Position numbers and translations under genes: made by a program
Part shown: positions 17,970-27,045 of the stretch, piece by piece
Numbering within the stretch: position 1 is the first letter of the stretch
Layout: every line of letters starts with the position of its first letter
Notes under the pieces: model-generated
Seen by the model: only the letters and a program-made list of their open reading frames with translations
The model's database searches: none
Told to the model about the DNA's origin: nothing
From: Cellulosimicrobium sp. ES-005
GTDB lineage: Bacteria; Actinomycetota; Actinomycetes; Actinomycetales; Cellulomonadaceae
DNA length: 64,000 nucleotides
Assembly (NCBI RefSeq): GCF_040448685.1
Contig: NZ_CP159290.1
Location: 620,001 to 684,000 of the forward strand
Reading direction: 5' to 3'

Positions 17970-18716
17970 GTGCGGGTCTCGGTCTCGGGATGCGGTCGCC
18001 GCGGCGTCCTGCACGCGGCCTCCCTCGCGGCCGCCGGCCACGAGGTCGTGCTCCACGACACGGACCCCGCTGCCCTCGACGCGCTCCGCACGGGCCTGGG
18101 CCACGCGGCTGAGCCGCGGCTGCACCGGCTCCTCGCGCTCGGCCTCGTGAGCGGGCGGCTGCGCCCGACGACGGACCGCACGGCGGTCGCCGGTGCGCGG
18201 GTGCACGTCCTGTGCGTCGGCGCGGGACCCGACCCCGACCCGGACGGCGTCTCGCGCGTGGTGACGCTCCGCGACGCGCTCGACGACCTCGCCCCGCACC
18301 TCGGCCCCGGGGACCTGGTCGTCGGGCGCGCCCGCGTCCCCGCCGGGACGGCGGAGTGGCTCGCGGCGGGCCTCGTCGCCGACGGCGTCCGCGCGACCGT
18401 CGCGTGGGTCCCCGACGAGCACCGGACCGGGCACGCGGTCGTCGACGTCCTCCACCCGGCCCGGCTCGTCCACGGGGTCCCTGCCGGCCCGGCCGGCGAG
18501 CGGGCGGCCGCGATCCTCGACGCGCTCCACGCCGTGCAGCTCGCGACCGGCGCTCCCCGGACCGTCACCGACCTCGCGACCGCGGAGCGGCTCGGGCACG
18601 GGGCCGGCACGCCGCGCCCCACGGCGCTCGGCGGTCGCGGCAGGACCGGCCACGACGGCGCGGACGTGGCGTCGAGCACACCCGGGGCGACGCTGGCCGC
18701 CGTCGGGGCCGCCTGA
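17970..18716 (+). CDS. UDP-glucose/GDP-mannose dehydrogenase-like protein, N-terminal domain only
   Basis: A 248-residue protein that aligns in pattern with the NAD-binding domain of UDP-sugar dehydrogenases: Rossmann motif GCGRRG near residue 7, acidic end of strand two 'VVLHDTDPAALDALR', and a degenerate 'VGRARVPAGTAEWLAAGL' where full enzymes have STVPVGT. The central and C-terminal domains with the catalytic Cys, Lys and UDP-sugar site are absent (full enzymes are about 430-460 residues), so it is unlikely to oxidise UDP-glucose. A GGGGAGG box precedes the GTG. It lies 40 bases after the sugar transferase and is probably co-transcribed. The open frame is intact, so this may be a specialised protein rather than a recent pseudogene. 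Confidence 0.7.
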   Translation: MRVSVSGCGRRGVLHAASLAAAGHEVVLHDTDPAALDALRTGLGHAAEPRLHRLLALGLVSGRLRPTTDRTAVAGARVHVLCVGAGPDPDPDGVSRVVTLRDALDDLAPHLGPGDLVVGRARVPAGTAEWLAAGLVADGVRATVAWVPDEHRTGHAVVDVLHPARLVHGVPAGPAGERAAAILDALHAVQLATGAPRTVTDLATAERLGHGAGTPRPTALGGRGRTGHDGADVASSTPGATLAAVGAA

Positions 18717-18801
18717 CGTGGGCGGACGCCCACCGGGGACGATGCCGGACCGTGTCCCGCGTGTTACCGCGCGGTCACAGGGTTCTGGCAGCATTCTCAC
18801 C

Positions 18802-20277
18802 ATGTCCACACCCACCCCCGTCCACGAGGACGAGCACGCGCCTGCCCCCGCGTCCGGCGCGATCGACCGCTTCTTCAAGATCACCGAGCGCGGCTCGACG
18901 GTCGGCACCGAGATCCGTGGTGGTCTCGTCACGTTCTTCGCGATGGCCTACATCATCGTGCTGAACCCGCTGATCATCGGGACGGTCCAGGACGGCACGG
19001 GCCAGTTCCTCGGCGGCGGCGACGCGCCCGACTTCGGCAAGATCGCCGCGGCGACCGCGCTCGTCGCGGGCGTCATGACGATCGCCATGGGCGTCTTCGC
19101 GAACTTCCCCCTCGGCCTCGCGGCCGGGCTGGGCCTCAACGCGGTCGTGGCGTACTCCATCGCCTCGCTGCCGGGGGTGACCTGGGCGGACGCGATGGGC
19201 CTCGTCGTCATCGAGGGCCTCATCATCCTGCTCCTCGTGCTCACCGGGTTCCGCGAGGCGGTCTTCCGCGCGGTCCCGGTCGAGCTGAAGACGGCCATCA
19301 GCGTGGGCATCGGCCTCTTCATCGCGCTCATCGGCCTCGTCAACGCGGGCTTCGTCACCGCGGGCAGCGGCACGCTCCTCGCGCTCGGCAACCTCGGCAC
19401 GTGGCCGATCCTCGTGTTCGTCGTGGGCCTCGTGCTGACGATCGTGCTGTGGGTCCGCAAGGTCAAGGGCGCGCTGCTCGTCGCGATCCTCACCGCGACC
19501 GCGCTCGCCGTCGTGCTGGAGAACACGCTGCACATCGGCGCCAAGGCGCCCGACGGCTCCAACCCGAACGGCTTCAACCTCAACGCGCCCACGTTCGACG
19601 GCGTCGTGCAGGTCCCGGACTTCGGCCTCCTCGGCCAGTTCTCGCTCCTGGGCTCGTTCCAGAACATCGCGACCGTCACCGTGATCCTGCTGGTGTTCTC
19701 GCTCCTGCTCGCGGACTTCTTCGACACGATGGGCACCATGGTCGCCGTCGGCGCCGAGGCGCGCCTCAACGACGCCGACGGCGTCCCGCCGCGCTCGCGC
19801 GCGATCCTCGTCGTCGACTCGCTCGCCGCGGCCGCGGGCGGCGCGGGCTCGGTGTCGTCGAACACGAGCTTCGTCGAGTCCACGACCGGCGCGGGCGAGG
19901 GTGCGCGCACCGGTCTCGCCTCGGTCGTCACGGGCGTCGCGTTCCTGCTCGCGACGTTCCTGTCGCCGCTCGTCGCGCTCGTGCCCTACGAGGCCGCCGC
20001 ACCGGCGCTGGTCTTCGTCGGGTTCCTCATGATGACCCAGATCGCCGGCATCTCGTGGAAGAACGTCGAGATCGCGATCCCGGCGTTCCTCACGATCATC
20101 GTCATGCCGTTCACCTACTCGATCGCGGACGGCATCGGCGCGGGCTTCCTCGCGTTCGTCGTCATCAAGCTCGCGCTCGGCAAGGTCCGCGCGATCCACC
20201 CGCTCATGTGGGTCGCGTCGGCGATGTTCCTCGTGTACTTCCTCCTCGGCCCGATCCGGGAGGCGCTGGGCCTCTAG
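18802..20277 (+). CDS. NCS2-family purine permease (AzgA/PbuG type)
   Basis: A 491-residue membrane transporter. The N-terminus carries 'FFKITERGSTVGTEIRGGLVTFFAMAYIIVLNP' (split), the signature opening of AzgA-type adenine/guanine/hypoxanthine:proton symporters. It has about 13-14 hydrophobic segments and the conserved 'LLADFFDTMGTMVAVG' and 'SSNTSFVESTTGAGEGARTGL' elements that form the substrate site. An imported purine base would feed the salvage pathway. The ATG at 18802 is chosen because family proteins begin shortly before the DRFFKI motif. Its stop codon doubles as the start of the next gene's -10 box. Confidence 0.93.
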   Translation: MSTPTPVHEDEHAPAPASGAIDRFFKITERGSTVGTEIRGGLVTFFAMAYIIVLNPLIIGTVQDGTGQFLGGGDAPDFGKIAAATALVAGVMTIAMGVFANFPLGLAAGLGLNAVVAYSIASLPGVTWADAMGLVVIEGLIILLLVLTGFREAVFRAVPVELKTAISVGIGLFIALIGLVNAGFVTAGSGTLLALGNLGTWPILVFVVGLVLTIVLWVRKVKGALLVAILTATALAVVLENTLHIGAKAPDGSNPNGFNLNAPTFDGVVQVPDFGLLGQFSLLGSFQNIATVTVILLVFSLLLADFFDTMGTMVAVGAEARLNDADGVPPRSRAILVVDSLAAAAGGAGSVSSNTSFVESTTGAGEGARTGLASVVTGVAFLLATFLSPLVALVPYEAAAPALVFVGFLMMTQIAGISWKNVEIAIPAFLTIIVMPFTYSIADGIGAGFLAFVVIKLALGKVRAIHPLMWVASAMFLVYFLLGPIREALGL

Positions 20278-20280
20278 GCT
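20275..20280 (+). promoter_or_regulatory. -10 box of leaderless manA transcript
   Basis: TAGGCT lies exactly six bases before the manA ATG at 20287, which places the transcription start at or next to the start codon. The first three bases are the TAG stop of the permease gene. Confidence 0.6.
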
Positions 20281-20286
20281 CGGCCC

Positions 20287-21642
20287 ATGACGAGCGCGGC
20301 GGACGAGCGGTCGGGGAAGGCGTCGGTCGACGCCCTCCCCGCCGCTCGTCCGCCCGCGTTCTACCGGCTGGAGAACACCGTCCAGCCGTATGACTGGGGC
20401 TCGACGTCGGCGATCCAGGACCTCCTGGGGGTGGCACCGGACGGTCGTCCGGCGGCCGAGCTGTGGATGGGCGCGCACCCGCTCGCGCCGTCGCGCGTCG
20501 TGCCCGACGGCGAACGGCGCCCGGCCGAGGCGCGACCGGGCGTGCCGGCGGCATCGGGCACGACGCTCGCGGACCTGGTGCGCGCGGACCCGGTGGGGGC
20601 CCTGGGCCAGCGCGTGCTCGACCAGCACGGGCCCCGCCTGCCGTTCCTGCTCAAGGTGCTCGCCGCCGAGCGCGCGCTCTCGCTGCAGGTCCACCCGCGG
20701 CCGCACCTCGCGCGCGCCGGGTTCAACCGCGAGAACCGGGAGGGCGTGGCGCGCGACTCGCCGCTGCGCAGCTTCCACGACGACCAGCACAAGCCCGAGA
20801 TGGTCGTGGCGGTGACGCGCTTCGAGGGGCTGTCGGGCTTCCGCCGTCCGACGCGCATCCTCGAGCTCCTCGACGGCCTCGACGGAGACCTCGTCGGGCG
20901 CATGCGGGCGGCGCTCCTCGCCAGCCCCACGGAGGCGGGCGTCCGCGCGGCGTTCACGCTCGCCCTGCACGCGCGTTCCGAGCCCGACGTCGCGGCGGAC
21001 CTCGCGCGGACCGTCGCGTCGGTGCGGGCCCGGGCCGAGGCAGCGTCCGGTACCGGTGCCGCTCCGGCGTCCGGGGTTCCTCGTCGGACGTCGCAGCGTG
21101 CCGACGCCACGGTGCTCTCGCTGGCGGACCAGCACCCGGGCGACCCGGGCGCCGTCGTCTCCCTCATGCTCAACCGGGTCACGCTCGCCCCCGGGGAGTC
21201 GATGTTCGTGCCCTCGGGGCACGTGCACGCCTACCTGTCCGGGTGCGCGGTCGAGATCATGGCGAGCTCGGACAACGTCCTGCGTGCCGGGCTCACGACC
21301 AAGCTCGTCGACGTCGACGCGCTGCTCGAGTGCGCCACGTGCACGCCCGGACCCGCCGCACGGCCGCGGCTGGTCGAGGACGGTTCCGGCCTCGTCACCT
21401 ACCGCCCGCCCGTGGCGGAGTTCGCGCTCCGGGCGGGCCGGGTCACGGGCCCGGTGGCCCTGCCCGACGCCGGTCCGCGCGTCGTGCTGTGCCTGGACGG
21501 TGCGGTGACGCTCGCCGGAGGCTCGGGTGCGCGCTCCGTCGAGGTGCGCCTGGCGCGCGGCGAGTCGGTCTTCGTCCCGCACGGGACGGGGCCGGTGGTC
21601 GCGCGCGGTGACGGCCGCACCGTCGTCGCCTACGTGCCCTGA
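20287..21642 (+). CDS. manA: mannose-6-phosphate isomerase, class I
   Basis: A 451-residue zinc enzyme interconverting mannose-6-phosphate and fructose-6-phosphate, which supplies GDP-mannose precursors. Family landmarks are 'NTVQPYDWGSTSAIQDLLG', 'AELWMGAHPLAPS', zinc-ligand region 'SLQVHPRPHLA', 'HKPEMVVAVTRFEGLSGFR', and the catalytic 'PSGHVHAYLSGCAVEIMASSDNVLRAGLTTK' (split). A Gly/Ala-rich loop near residues 250-270 and the 20-residue N-terminal extension are not conserved. There is no Shine-Dalgarno; a TAGGCT box six bases upstream implies a leaderless mRNA, separate from the permease transcript. Confidence 0.95.
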   Translation: MTSAADERSGKASVDALPAARPPAFYRLENTVQPYDWGSTSAIQDLLGVAPDGRPAAELWMGAHPLAPSRVVPDGERRPAEARPGVPAASGTTLADLVRADPVGALGQRVLDQHGPRLPFLLKVLAAERALSLQVHPRPHLARAGFNRENREGVARDSPLRSFHDDQHKPEMVVAVTRFEGLSGFRRPTRILELLDGLDGDLVGRMRAALLASPTEAGVRAAFTLALHARSEPDVAADLARTVASVRARAEAASGTGAAPASGVPRRTSQRADATVLSLADQHPGDPGAVVSLMLNRVTLAPGESMFVPSGHVHAYLSGCAVEIMASSDNVLRAGLTTKLVDVDALLECATCTPGPAARPRLVEDGSGLVTYRPPVAEFALRAGRVTGPVALPDAGPRVVLCLDGAVTLAGGSGARSVEVRLARGESVFVPHGTGPVVARGDGRTVVAYVP

Positions 21643-21693
21643 CCCGGGGCCGCACCGCTCACCGTTCTGCCCCGCGGGGGTGACGTGCGCCCC

Positions 21694-21729
21694 TTTCTTT
21701 ACTCAAGGTAATGAGTTAAGGTAACTATC
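21694..21729 (+). promoter_or_regulatory. marR promoter with overlapping repeats
   Basis: TAAGGT at 21717-21722 lies seven bases before the marR ATG, with a weak TTTCTT -35 box 17 bases upstream. ACTCA (21701-21705) and TGAGT (21712-21716) form an inverted repeat, and AAGGTAA occurs twice as a direct repeat. The repeats cover the spacer and -10, as expected for autorepression by MarR. Confidence 0.5.
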
Positions 21730-22188
21730 ATGCCTGCTGCGGACCCCACTGCCCCCTCCCGGAGCCAGTGCCGGCCCGCGACGCTCGGCGGCGAGCTCCG
21801 CGTCGCGCTCACCCGCATCTCGCGCCGCCTGCGTGCCCAGCGCGGCGAGGCCGACCTCCCCGAGGGGCGGTTCGGCGTGCTCACGGTCCTGCACAAGCAC
21901 GGCGCCATGTCGCCGAGCGAGCTCGCCGAGCACGAGCGCGTCAGGCCGCCGTCGATGACCCGGGCCGTCAACGCCCTCGTCGAGATGGGGCTCGTGGAGA
22001 AGACCGAGCACCCGAGTGACCGGCGTCAGGTCGTCGTGCGGCTCACGGACGCCGGCGTGCGCGAGGTCAAGGAGACCCGCCGCCGCCGGGACGCGTGGCT
22101 CACGCAGCAGCTGTCCTCCCTCACCCCCGACGAAAGAGAGACCTTGGCCCGCGCCAGTGAGCTGTTGACCCGGATCGCCGCCCGATGA
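21730..22188 (+). CDS. MarR-family transcriptional regulator
   Basis: A 152-residue winged-helix regulator. 'GELRVALTRISRRLRAQRG' forms the dimer helix, 'MSPSELAEHERVRPPSMTRAVNALVEMGLV' the recognition helices (split), and 'EKTEHPSDRRQVVVRLTDAG' the wing with the conserved DxR pattern. It overlaps the following MFS gene by four bases (ATGA), a standard arrangement for a MarR repressor controlling its own efflux pump. The local promoter is AT-rich compared with the surroundings. Confidence 0.93.
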   Translation: MPAADPTAPSRSQCRPATLGGELRVALTRISRRLRAQRGEADLPEGRFGVLTVLHKHGAMSPSELAEHERVRPPSMTRAVNALVEMGLVEKTEHPSDRRQVVVRLTDAGVREVKETRRRRDAWLTQQLSSLTPDERETLARASELLTRIAAR

Positions 22189-23531
22189 GCGCGACGTTCT
22201 CCTCCCTGAAGTACTACAACTACCGCGTCTGGTTCGGCGCCGCGCTCGTCGCGAACGTCGGCACCTGGATGCAGCGCGTCGCGCAGGACTGGCTCGTCCT
22301 CACCGACCTCACCGACAACTCCGGCATCGCCGTCGGCGTCGTGACAGCGCTGCAGTTCGCGCCCGTGCTCGCCCTGTCCGCGTGGGCGGGCCTGCTCGCC
22401 GACCGGCTCCCGCGCCGTCGGCTCCTCATGGCCACGCAGGGTGCGATGGGCCTGCTCGCGCTCGGTCTCGGTGCCCTCGTCCTGTCCGGGCGCGTCGAGC
22501 TCTGGCACGTCTACGTGTTCGCGGGGCTGCTCGGCGTCGTCACCGCGTTCGACAACCCGGTGCGCCAGACCTTCGTCGCCGAGATGGTCCCGGCGGACAA
22601 GCTGTCCAACGCCGTCGGGCTCAACAGCGCGTCGTTCAACGCCGCGCGCCTCGTAGGACCGGGCGTCGCGGGTCTGCTCATCGCGGCCGTCGGCTCGGGC
22701 TGGCTCTTCATCCTCAACGGCGTGACGTTCGGGGCGACGATCCTCGCGCTCGTGTACATGCGCACGCGCGAGCTCCACGTCCTGCCCAGCGCCCCGCGCG
22801 AGAAGGGGCAGATCCGCGAGGGCATCAGGTACGTCCGCAAGCGCACCGACATCATCGTCATCATGGTCGTCGTCGGCGTCGTGTCGACGTTCGGGCTCAA
22901 CTTCCAGCTCACGTCCGCGATGATGGCCAAGGTCGAGTTCGGCAAGGGCCCGGGGGAGTACGGGATCCTCGGGTCGATCCTCGCCATCGGGTCGCTGACC
23001 GGTGCTCTGCTCGCCGCGCGGCGCGAGCGCCCGCGCGTCCGGCTCGTCATCGGGTCCGCGTTCGGGTTCGCCGTCGCGACGGGCGTCATGGCGCTCATGC
23101 CGACCTACCCGAGCTACGCGATCGCCTGCATCCCCGTCGGCCTCGCGTCGCTGACGATGATGACCGCGGCCAACTCCACGATCCAGATGTCCGTCGACCC
23201 CGTCATGCGCGGGCGCGTCATGTCGCTCTACATGATCGTGTTCCTCGGCGCGACGCCGGTCGGGTCGCCGCTCGTCGGCTGGATCGCCGAGGCCTGGGGC
23301 CCGCGCTGGGCCATCGGCGTCGGCTCGATCACCGCCGGCCTCGTCGCCGTGGGCGCCGCCGTCTGGGCCGTGCGCAACTGGCACCTCGAGGTCCGCTACC
23401 GCGTCCTCCAGCGCCCGCACCTCGTGGTCCGCTACCTCGACGCGGGCACCCCGGCGGACCGCTCGGCCCGCGCCGAGACGAGCCGTCGCCTCGGGATCGA
23501 GGACGCGGAGGAAGCGGCCCGCGCCGCCTGA
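22185..23531 (+). CDS. MFS transporter, probable drug or siderophore exporter
   Basis: A 448-residue major-facilitator protein with 12 predicted helices. The opening 'FSSLKYYNYRVWFGAALVANVGTWMQRVAQDWLVL' (split) is typical of the EntS-like MFS_3 family, and the loop 'LLADRLPRRRLLM' is the MFS motif A. 'DNPVRQTFVAEMVP' and 'NSASFNAARLVGPGVAGLLI' are also family hallmarks. Substrate cannot be told from sequence. The 70-residue C-terminal tail is cytoplasmic and charged. Translation is coupled to marR, so it should be induced by the MarR ligand. Confidence 0.9.
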   Translation: MSATFSSLKYYNYRVWFGAALVANVGTWMQRVAQDWLVLTDLTDNSGIAVGVVTALQFAPVLALSAWAGLLADRLPRRRLLMATQGAMGLLALGLGALVLSGRVELWHVYVFAGLLGVVTAFDNPVRQTFVAEMVPADKLSNAVGLNSASFNAARLVGPGVAGLLIAAVGSGWLFILNGVTFGATILALVYMRTRELHVLPSAPREKGQIREGIRYVRKRTDIIVIMVVVGVVSTFGLNFQLTSAMMAKVEFGKGPGEYGILGSILAIGSLTGALLAARRERPRVRLVIGSAFGFAVATGVMALMPTYPSYAIACIPVGLASLTMMTAANSTIQMSVDPVMRGRVMSLYMIVFLGATPVGSPLVGWIAEAWGPRWAIGVGSITAGLVAVGAAVWAVRNWHLEVRYRVLQRPHLVVRYLDAGTPADRSARAETSRRLGIEDAEEAARAA

Positions 23532-23548
23532 CCCCCCGGTCCCTCCGC

Positions 23549-23603
23549 CGAACACGACCTTGGTGTCGCAATGGCCTCCATAGCGACACCAAGGTCGTGT
23601 TCG
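23549..23603. terminator. perfect 21-bp hairpin between convergent genes
   Basis: Arms 23549-23569 and 23583-23603 (core GAACACGACCTTGGTGTCGC) are exact complements with a 13-base loop. It lies between the ends of the MFS gene and serC, so it can act as a bidirectional terminator. No U-tract is seen. Confidence 0.75.
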
Positions 23604-23625
23604 ACGCGGGGGAGGGTCGTGGTCG

Positions 23626-24780
<1,155 letters not shown>

Positions 24781-25020
24781 CGCGCGTGGCGCCCGGGTCG
24801 GGAGCGGTGTCCGCGGACGGGCGACGACGGCGGTCGCCGGGTCGCGGAGGGGGCGCCGGAGCCGTGGGCCGGGACCGGCGCCACGGGTTCTCCCGCCCCG
24901 TCCCCAGGCCGGGTCACGGGCTCGCCATAGACTGTCCCACAGCGGCCCGCCGGTGCGGGCAGGCGCCCCGCGGCGACGACGACCGGGCGCCCCGAGCCGA
25001 CGAGCGACTGGGAGCGTGAC

Positions 25021-25731
25021 GTGACCGATCTGATCGATACCACCGAGATGTATCTGAAGACGATCTACGAGCTCGTGGAAGAGGGCATCGTCCCGCTGCG
25101 CGCGCGCATCGCGGAGCGCCTCGGCCACTCGGGACCCACGGTGTCGCAGACGGTCGCGCGCATGGAGCGCGACGGCCTCGTCGTCGTCACGGGCGACCGC
25201 CACCTGGAGCTCACGTCCGTCGGCCACGACAAGGCGACGCGCGTCATGCGCAAGCACCGGCTCGCCGAGCGCCTGCTCACCGACGTGATCAAGCTCGACT
25301 GGGAGTACGTGCACACCGAGGCGTGCCGGTGGGAGCACGTGATGAGCGAGCTCGTCGAGGAGCGCCTCATCGGGCTGCTCGACCACCCCCACTTCGACCC
25401 GTACGGGAACCCGATCCCGGGCCTGCCGGAGCTGGGGGAGCAGTTCGAGGAGGTCGACTTCCTCGACGGCGTCGTCTCGCTCCCGGTGTTCCTCGCGGAG
25501 CACGGCCGTGACGGCGCGGAGACGCGCGTCGTGCTGCAGCGGATCGCCGAGCCGATCCAGGTCGACGTCGAGCTGCTCGCGCGGCTCGCGGAGGCCGAGG
25601 TGCTGCCCCGTCGCACCCTCGTCGTGCGGTCGACGGGCGACGGCGGCGCGACCGTCCAGGGGGAGGGTGCGGCGGTCGTGCTGGACCTGCCCGACGACGT
25701 CGCGCGTCACCTCTTCGTCGCCCGGGGCTAG
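25021..25731 (+). CDS. DtxR/IdeR-family metal-dependent regulator
   Basis: A 236-residue regulator. The N-terminal winged helix is 'DTTEMYLKTIYELVEEGIVPLRARIAERL', 'GPTVSQTVARMERDGLV' (split). The dimerisation/metal domain follows with 'VGHDKATRVMRKHRLAERLL', 'EACRWEHVMSE' holding the Cys/His/Glu metal ligands, and 'HPHFDPYGNPIPGLPEL'. The C-terminal SH3-like domain is present, which fits IdeR/DtxR rather than the shorter MntR. It would repress iron-uptake genes when iron is plentiful. A GGGAG box precedes the GTG; a TAGACT -10 candidate lies about 90 bases upstream. Confidence 0.92.
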   Translation: MTDLIDTTEMYLKTIYELVEEGIVPLRARIAERLGHSGPTVSQTVARMERDGLVVVTGDRHLELTSVGHDKATRVMRKHRLAERLLTDVIKLDWEYVHTEACRWEHVMSELVEERLIGLLDHPHFDPYGNPIPGLPELGEQFEEVDFLDGVVSLPVFLAEHGRDGAETRVVLQRIAEPIQVDVELLARLAEAEVLPRRTLVVRSTGDGGATVQGEGAAVVLDLPDDVARHLFVARG

Positions 25732-25764
25732 CCGTCCGTTCACCGGCAAATGGGCGCTGACCTG

Positions 25765-25781
25765 GGACGATATGATCGTCC
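25765..25781 (+). promoter_or_regulatory. -10 box inside a palindrome, riboswitch promoter
   Basis: TATGAT at 25771-25776 is a strong -10 box with no clear -35. It lies inside GGACGAT-N3-ATCGTCC, a 7-base-arm palindrome, so a repressor could cover it. The transcript would begin about 80 bases before the riboswitch core. Confidence 0.5.
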
Positions 25782-25859
25782 GCATCGATTCGTAATGGGA
25801 ACGTGACTTTTGCCGGGGCGTCCTGTACGGTCGGTGCTGCTCCATCGGAATACCCATTC

Positions 25860-26046
25860 GACGGAGTCCTCGCGCGGAACGCCTAACCCTGTCACCGCAA
25901 GAGGCCAACGACGACCCGATGACAGGGACGGGGGACCCACTTCCGGGTGCTGGAGACAGCGCCCTTGGGGTGAAGCCCGACGGACCTCGGTCCTGACGGC
26001 CGGGTGACTCTTCCACCCGAACCCGACAGCTGACCTCGCAGGCGTC
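25860..26046 (+). ncRNA. c-di-AMP riboswitch (ydaO/yuaA leader)
   Basis: The leader between the promoter and an NlpC/P60 gene carries the conserved ydaO blocks: 'CGGAACGCCTAACCCTGTC' near 25876, the complementary 'GACAGGGACGGGGGACC' near 25920, 'TTGGGGTGAAGCCC' near 25964, and the end 'CCGACAGCTGACCTCGCAGG' near 26023-26042. This RNA binds cyclic di-AMP and in actinobacteria turns off cell-wall hydrolase genes. Boundaries are approximate. Confidence 0.88.
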
Positions 26047-26061
26047 TTGGAGAGGCACAAA

Positions 26062-26859
26062 GTGACCGTGAGCACGACTCGCGCCCGCCACCGCGCGGCG
26101 CGGCGTCCCGTGACGCCACTCAGCTCCATCGCCCAGGCCGCATCGGACCAGATGTCGACCGTCGGTCGCCGCACCGCCGTCGTCGCCGCGTCCTCGGGCC
26201 TCATCGTCTCGATGATCGGTGCCGCCGCCCCCGCGACCGCGGCCCCCGTCGACAACGAGTCCGGCAAGCTCAACGCCGTCGACCTCAGCGCTCTCACCGC
26301 GCAGGCGCGCCAGGCGCTCGAGGCCGCTCCCGCGGTGACCGTCGCGGCCGACGCGGCGTTCACGATCGAGCAGGCGGCGGCCCCCGTCACCGTGACCCCG
26401 GCCCCCGAGCCGGAGCCCGAGCCCGAGCCCGTCCGCACCACGCAGACGAGCCGGACGCAGGAGCGTCAGTCCCAGTCCGAGGCTCCTGCCCAGCAGGAGG
26501 CGGCCGTCGAGGTTCCCGCCTCGGCCTACGGCTCGACCATCGTCTCGATCGCCGCACGCTACGTGGGCGTCCCCTACGTCTACGGCGGCACCACCCCCGA
26601 CGGCTTCGACTGCTCGGGCTTCACCAGCTACGTCTACGCGCAGGTCGGCATCAGCCTGCCGCGCACGTCGAGCGCCCAGGGCTCCGTCGGCACCAAGGTG
26701 TCGCGCGACCAGGCGCAGCCGGGCGACCTCATCTGGACGCCGGGCCACATCGCGATCTACGCGGGCGACAACATGATGATCGACGCCCCGCGTCCCGGGA
26801 AGACCGTCCAGTTCCGTCAGATCTGGCAGTCGAACCCCACGTTCATCCGCGTGGCCTGA
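26062..26859 (+). CDS. secreted NlpC/P60 peptidoglycan endopeptidase
   Basis: A 265-residue exported hydrolase. After a basic N-terminus comes a hydrophobic stretch ending 'AAAPATAAPV'. An Ala-rich region and a Pro-Glu repeat linker (PEPEPEPEP) then lead to the NlpC/P60 domain at about 150-265, with the catalytic Cys in 'GFDCSGFTSYVY' and His in 'TPGHIAIYAG'. It should cleave the D-gamma-glutamyl-diamino acid bond in stem peptides. GGAG lies 10 bases before the GTG at 26062. Expression is predicted to be lowered by c-di-AMP through the leader riboswitch, linking wall remodelling to turgor. Confidence 0.92.
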   Translation: MTVSTTRARHRAARRPVTPLSSIAQAASDQMSTVGRRTAVVAASSGLIVSMIGAAAPATAAPVDNESGKLNAVDLSALTAQARQALEAAPAVTVAADAAFTIEQAAAPVTVTPAPEPEPEPEPVRTTQTSRTQERQSQSEAPAQQEAAVEVPASAYGSTIVSIAARYVGVPYVYGGTTPDGFDCSGFTSYVYAQVGISLPRTSSAQGSVGTKVSRDQAQPGDLIWTPGHIAIYAGDNMMIDAPRPGKTVQFRQIWQSNPTFIRVA

Positions 26860-26897
26860 TCGTCCACGCCCCAGGGCCCTGGCGGTCACTGGCCTGA

Positions 26898-26941
26898 CGA
26901 ACCCCGTCACCTCGCGCATCGTCGCGAGGAGGCGGGGTTCG
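26898..26941 (+). terminator. terminator of NlpC/P60 gene
   Basis: Arms of 19 bases (core CGAACCCCG) pair with two mismatches around a six-base loop, about 40 bases past the stop codon. Confidence 0.65.
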
Positions 26942-27045
26942 TGGCATTCTTGACGTGTTCGTGACTCGTGGCAGACGGACGGGCGCGCTGGTCTCGGCTA
27001 GGTTGGTCGTCCGATGGCACCGGGCCGTCGAGAGGAGAGTCGCTC

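Noticed and set aside
16415-18716. A complete exopolysaccharide gene cluster
   Set aside because: Only the initiating transferase and one dehydrogenase fragment are present; no glycosyltransferases, flippase or polymerase are found.
18775-21582. 935-codon minus-strand open frame
   Set aside because: It is antisense to the purine permease and manA, with no recognisable motif.
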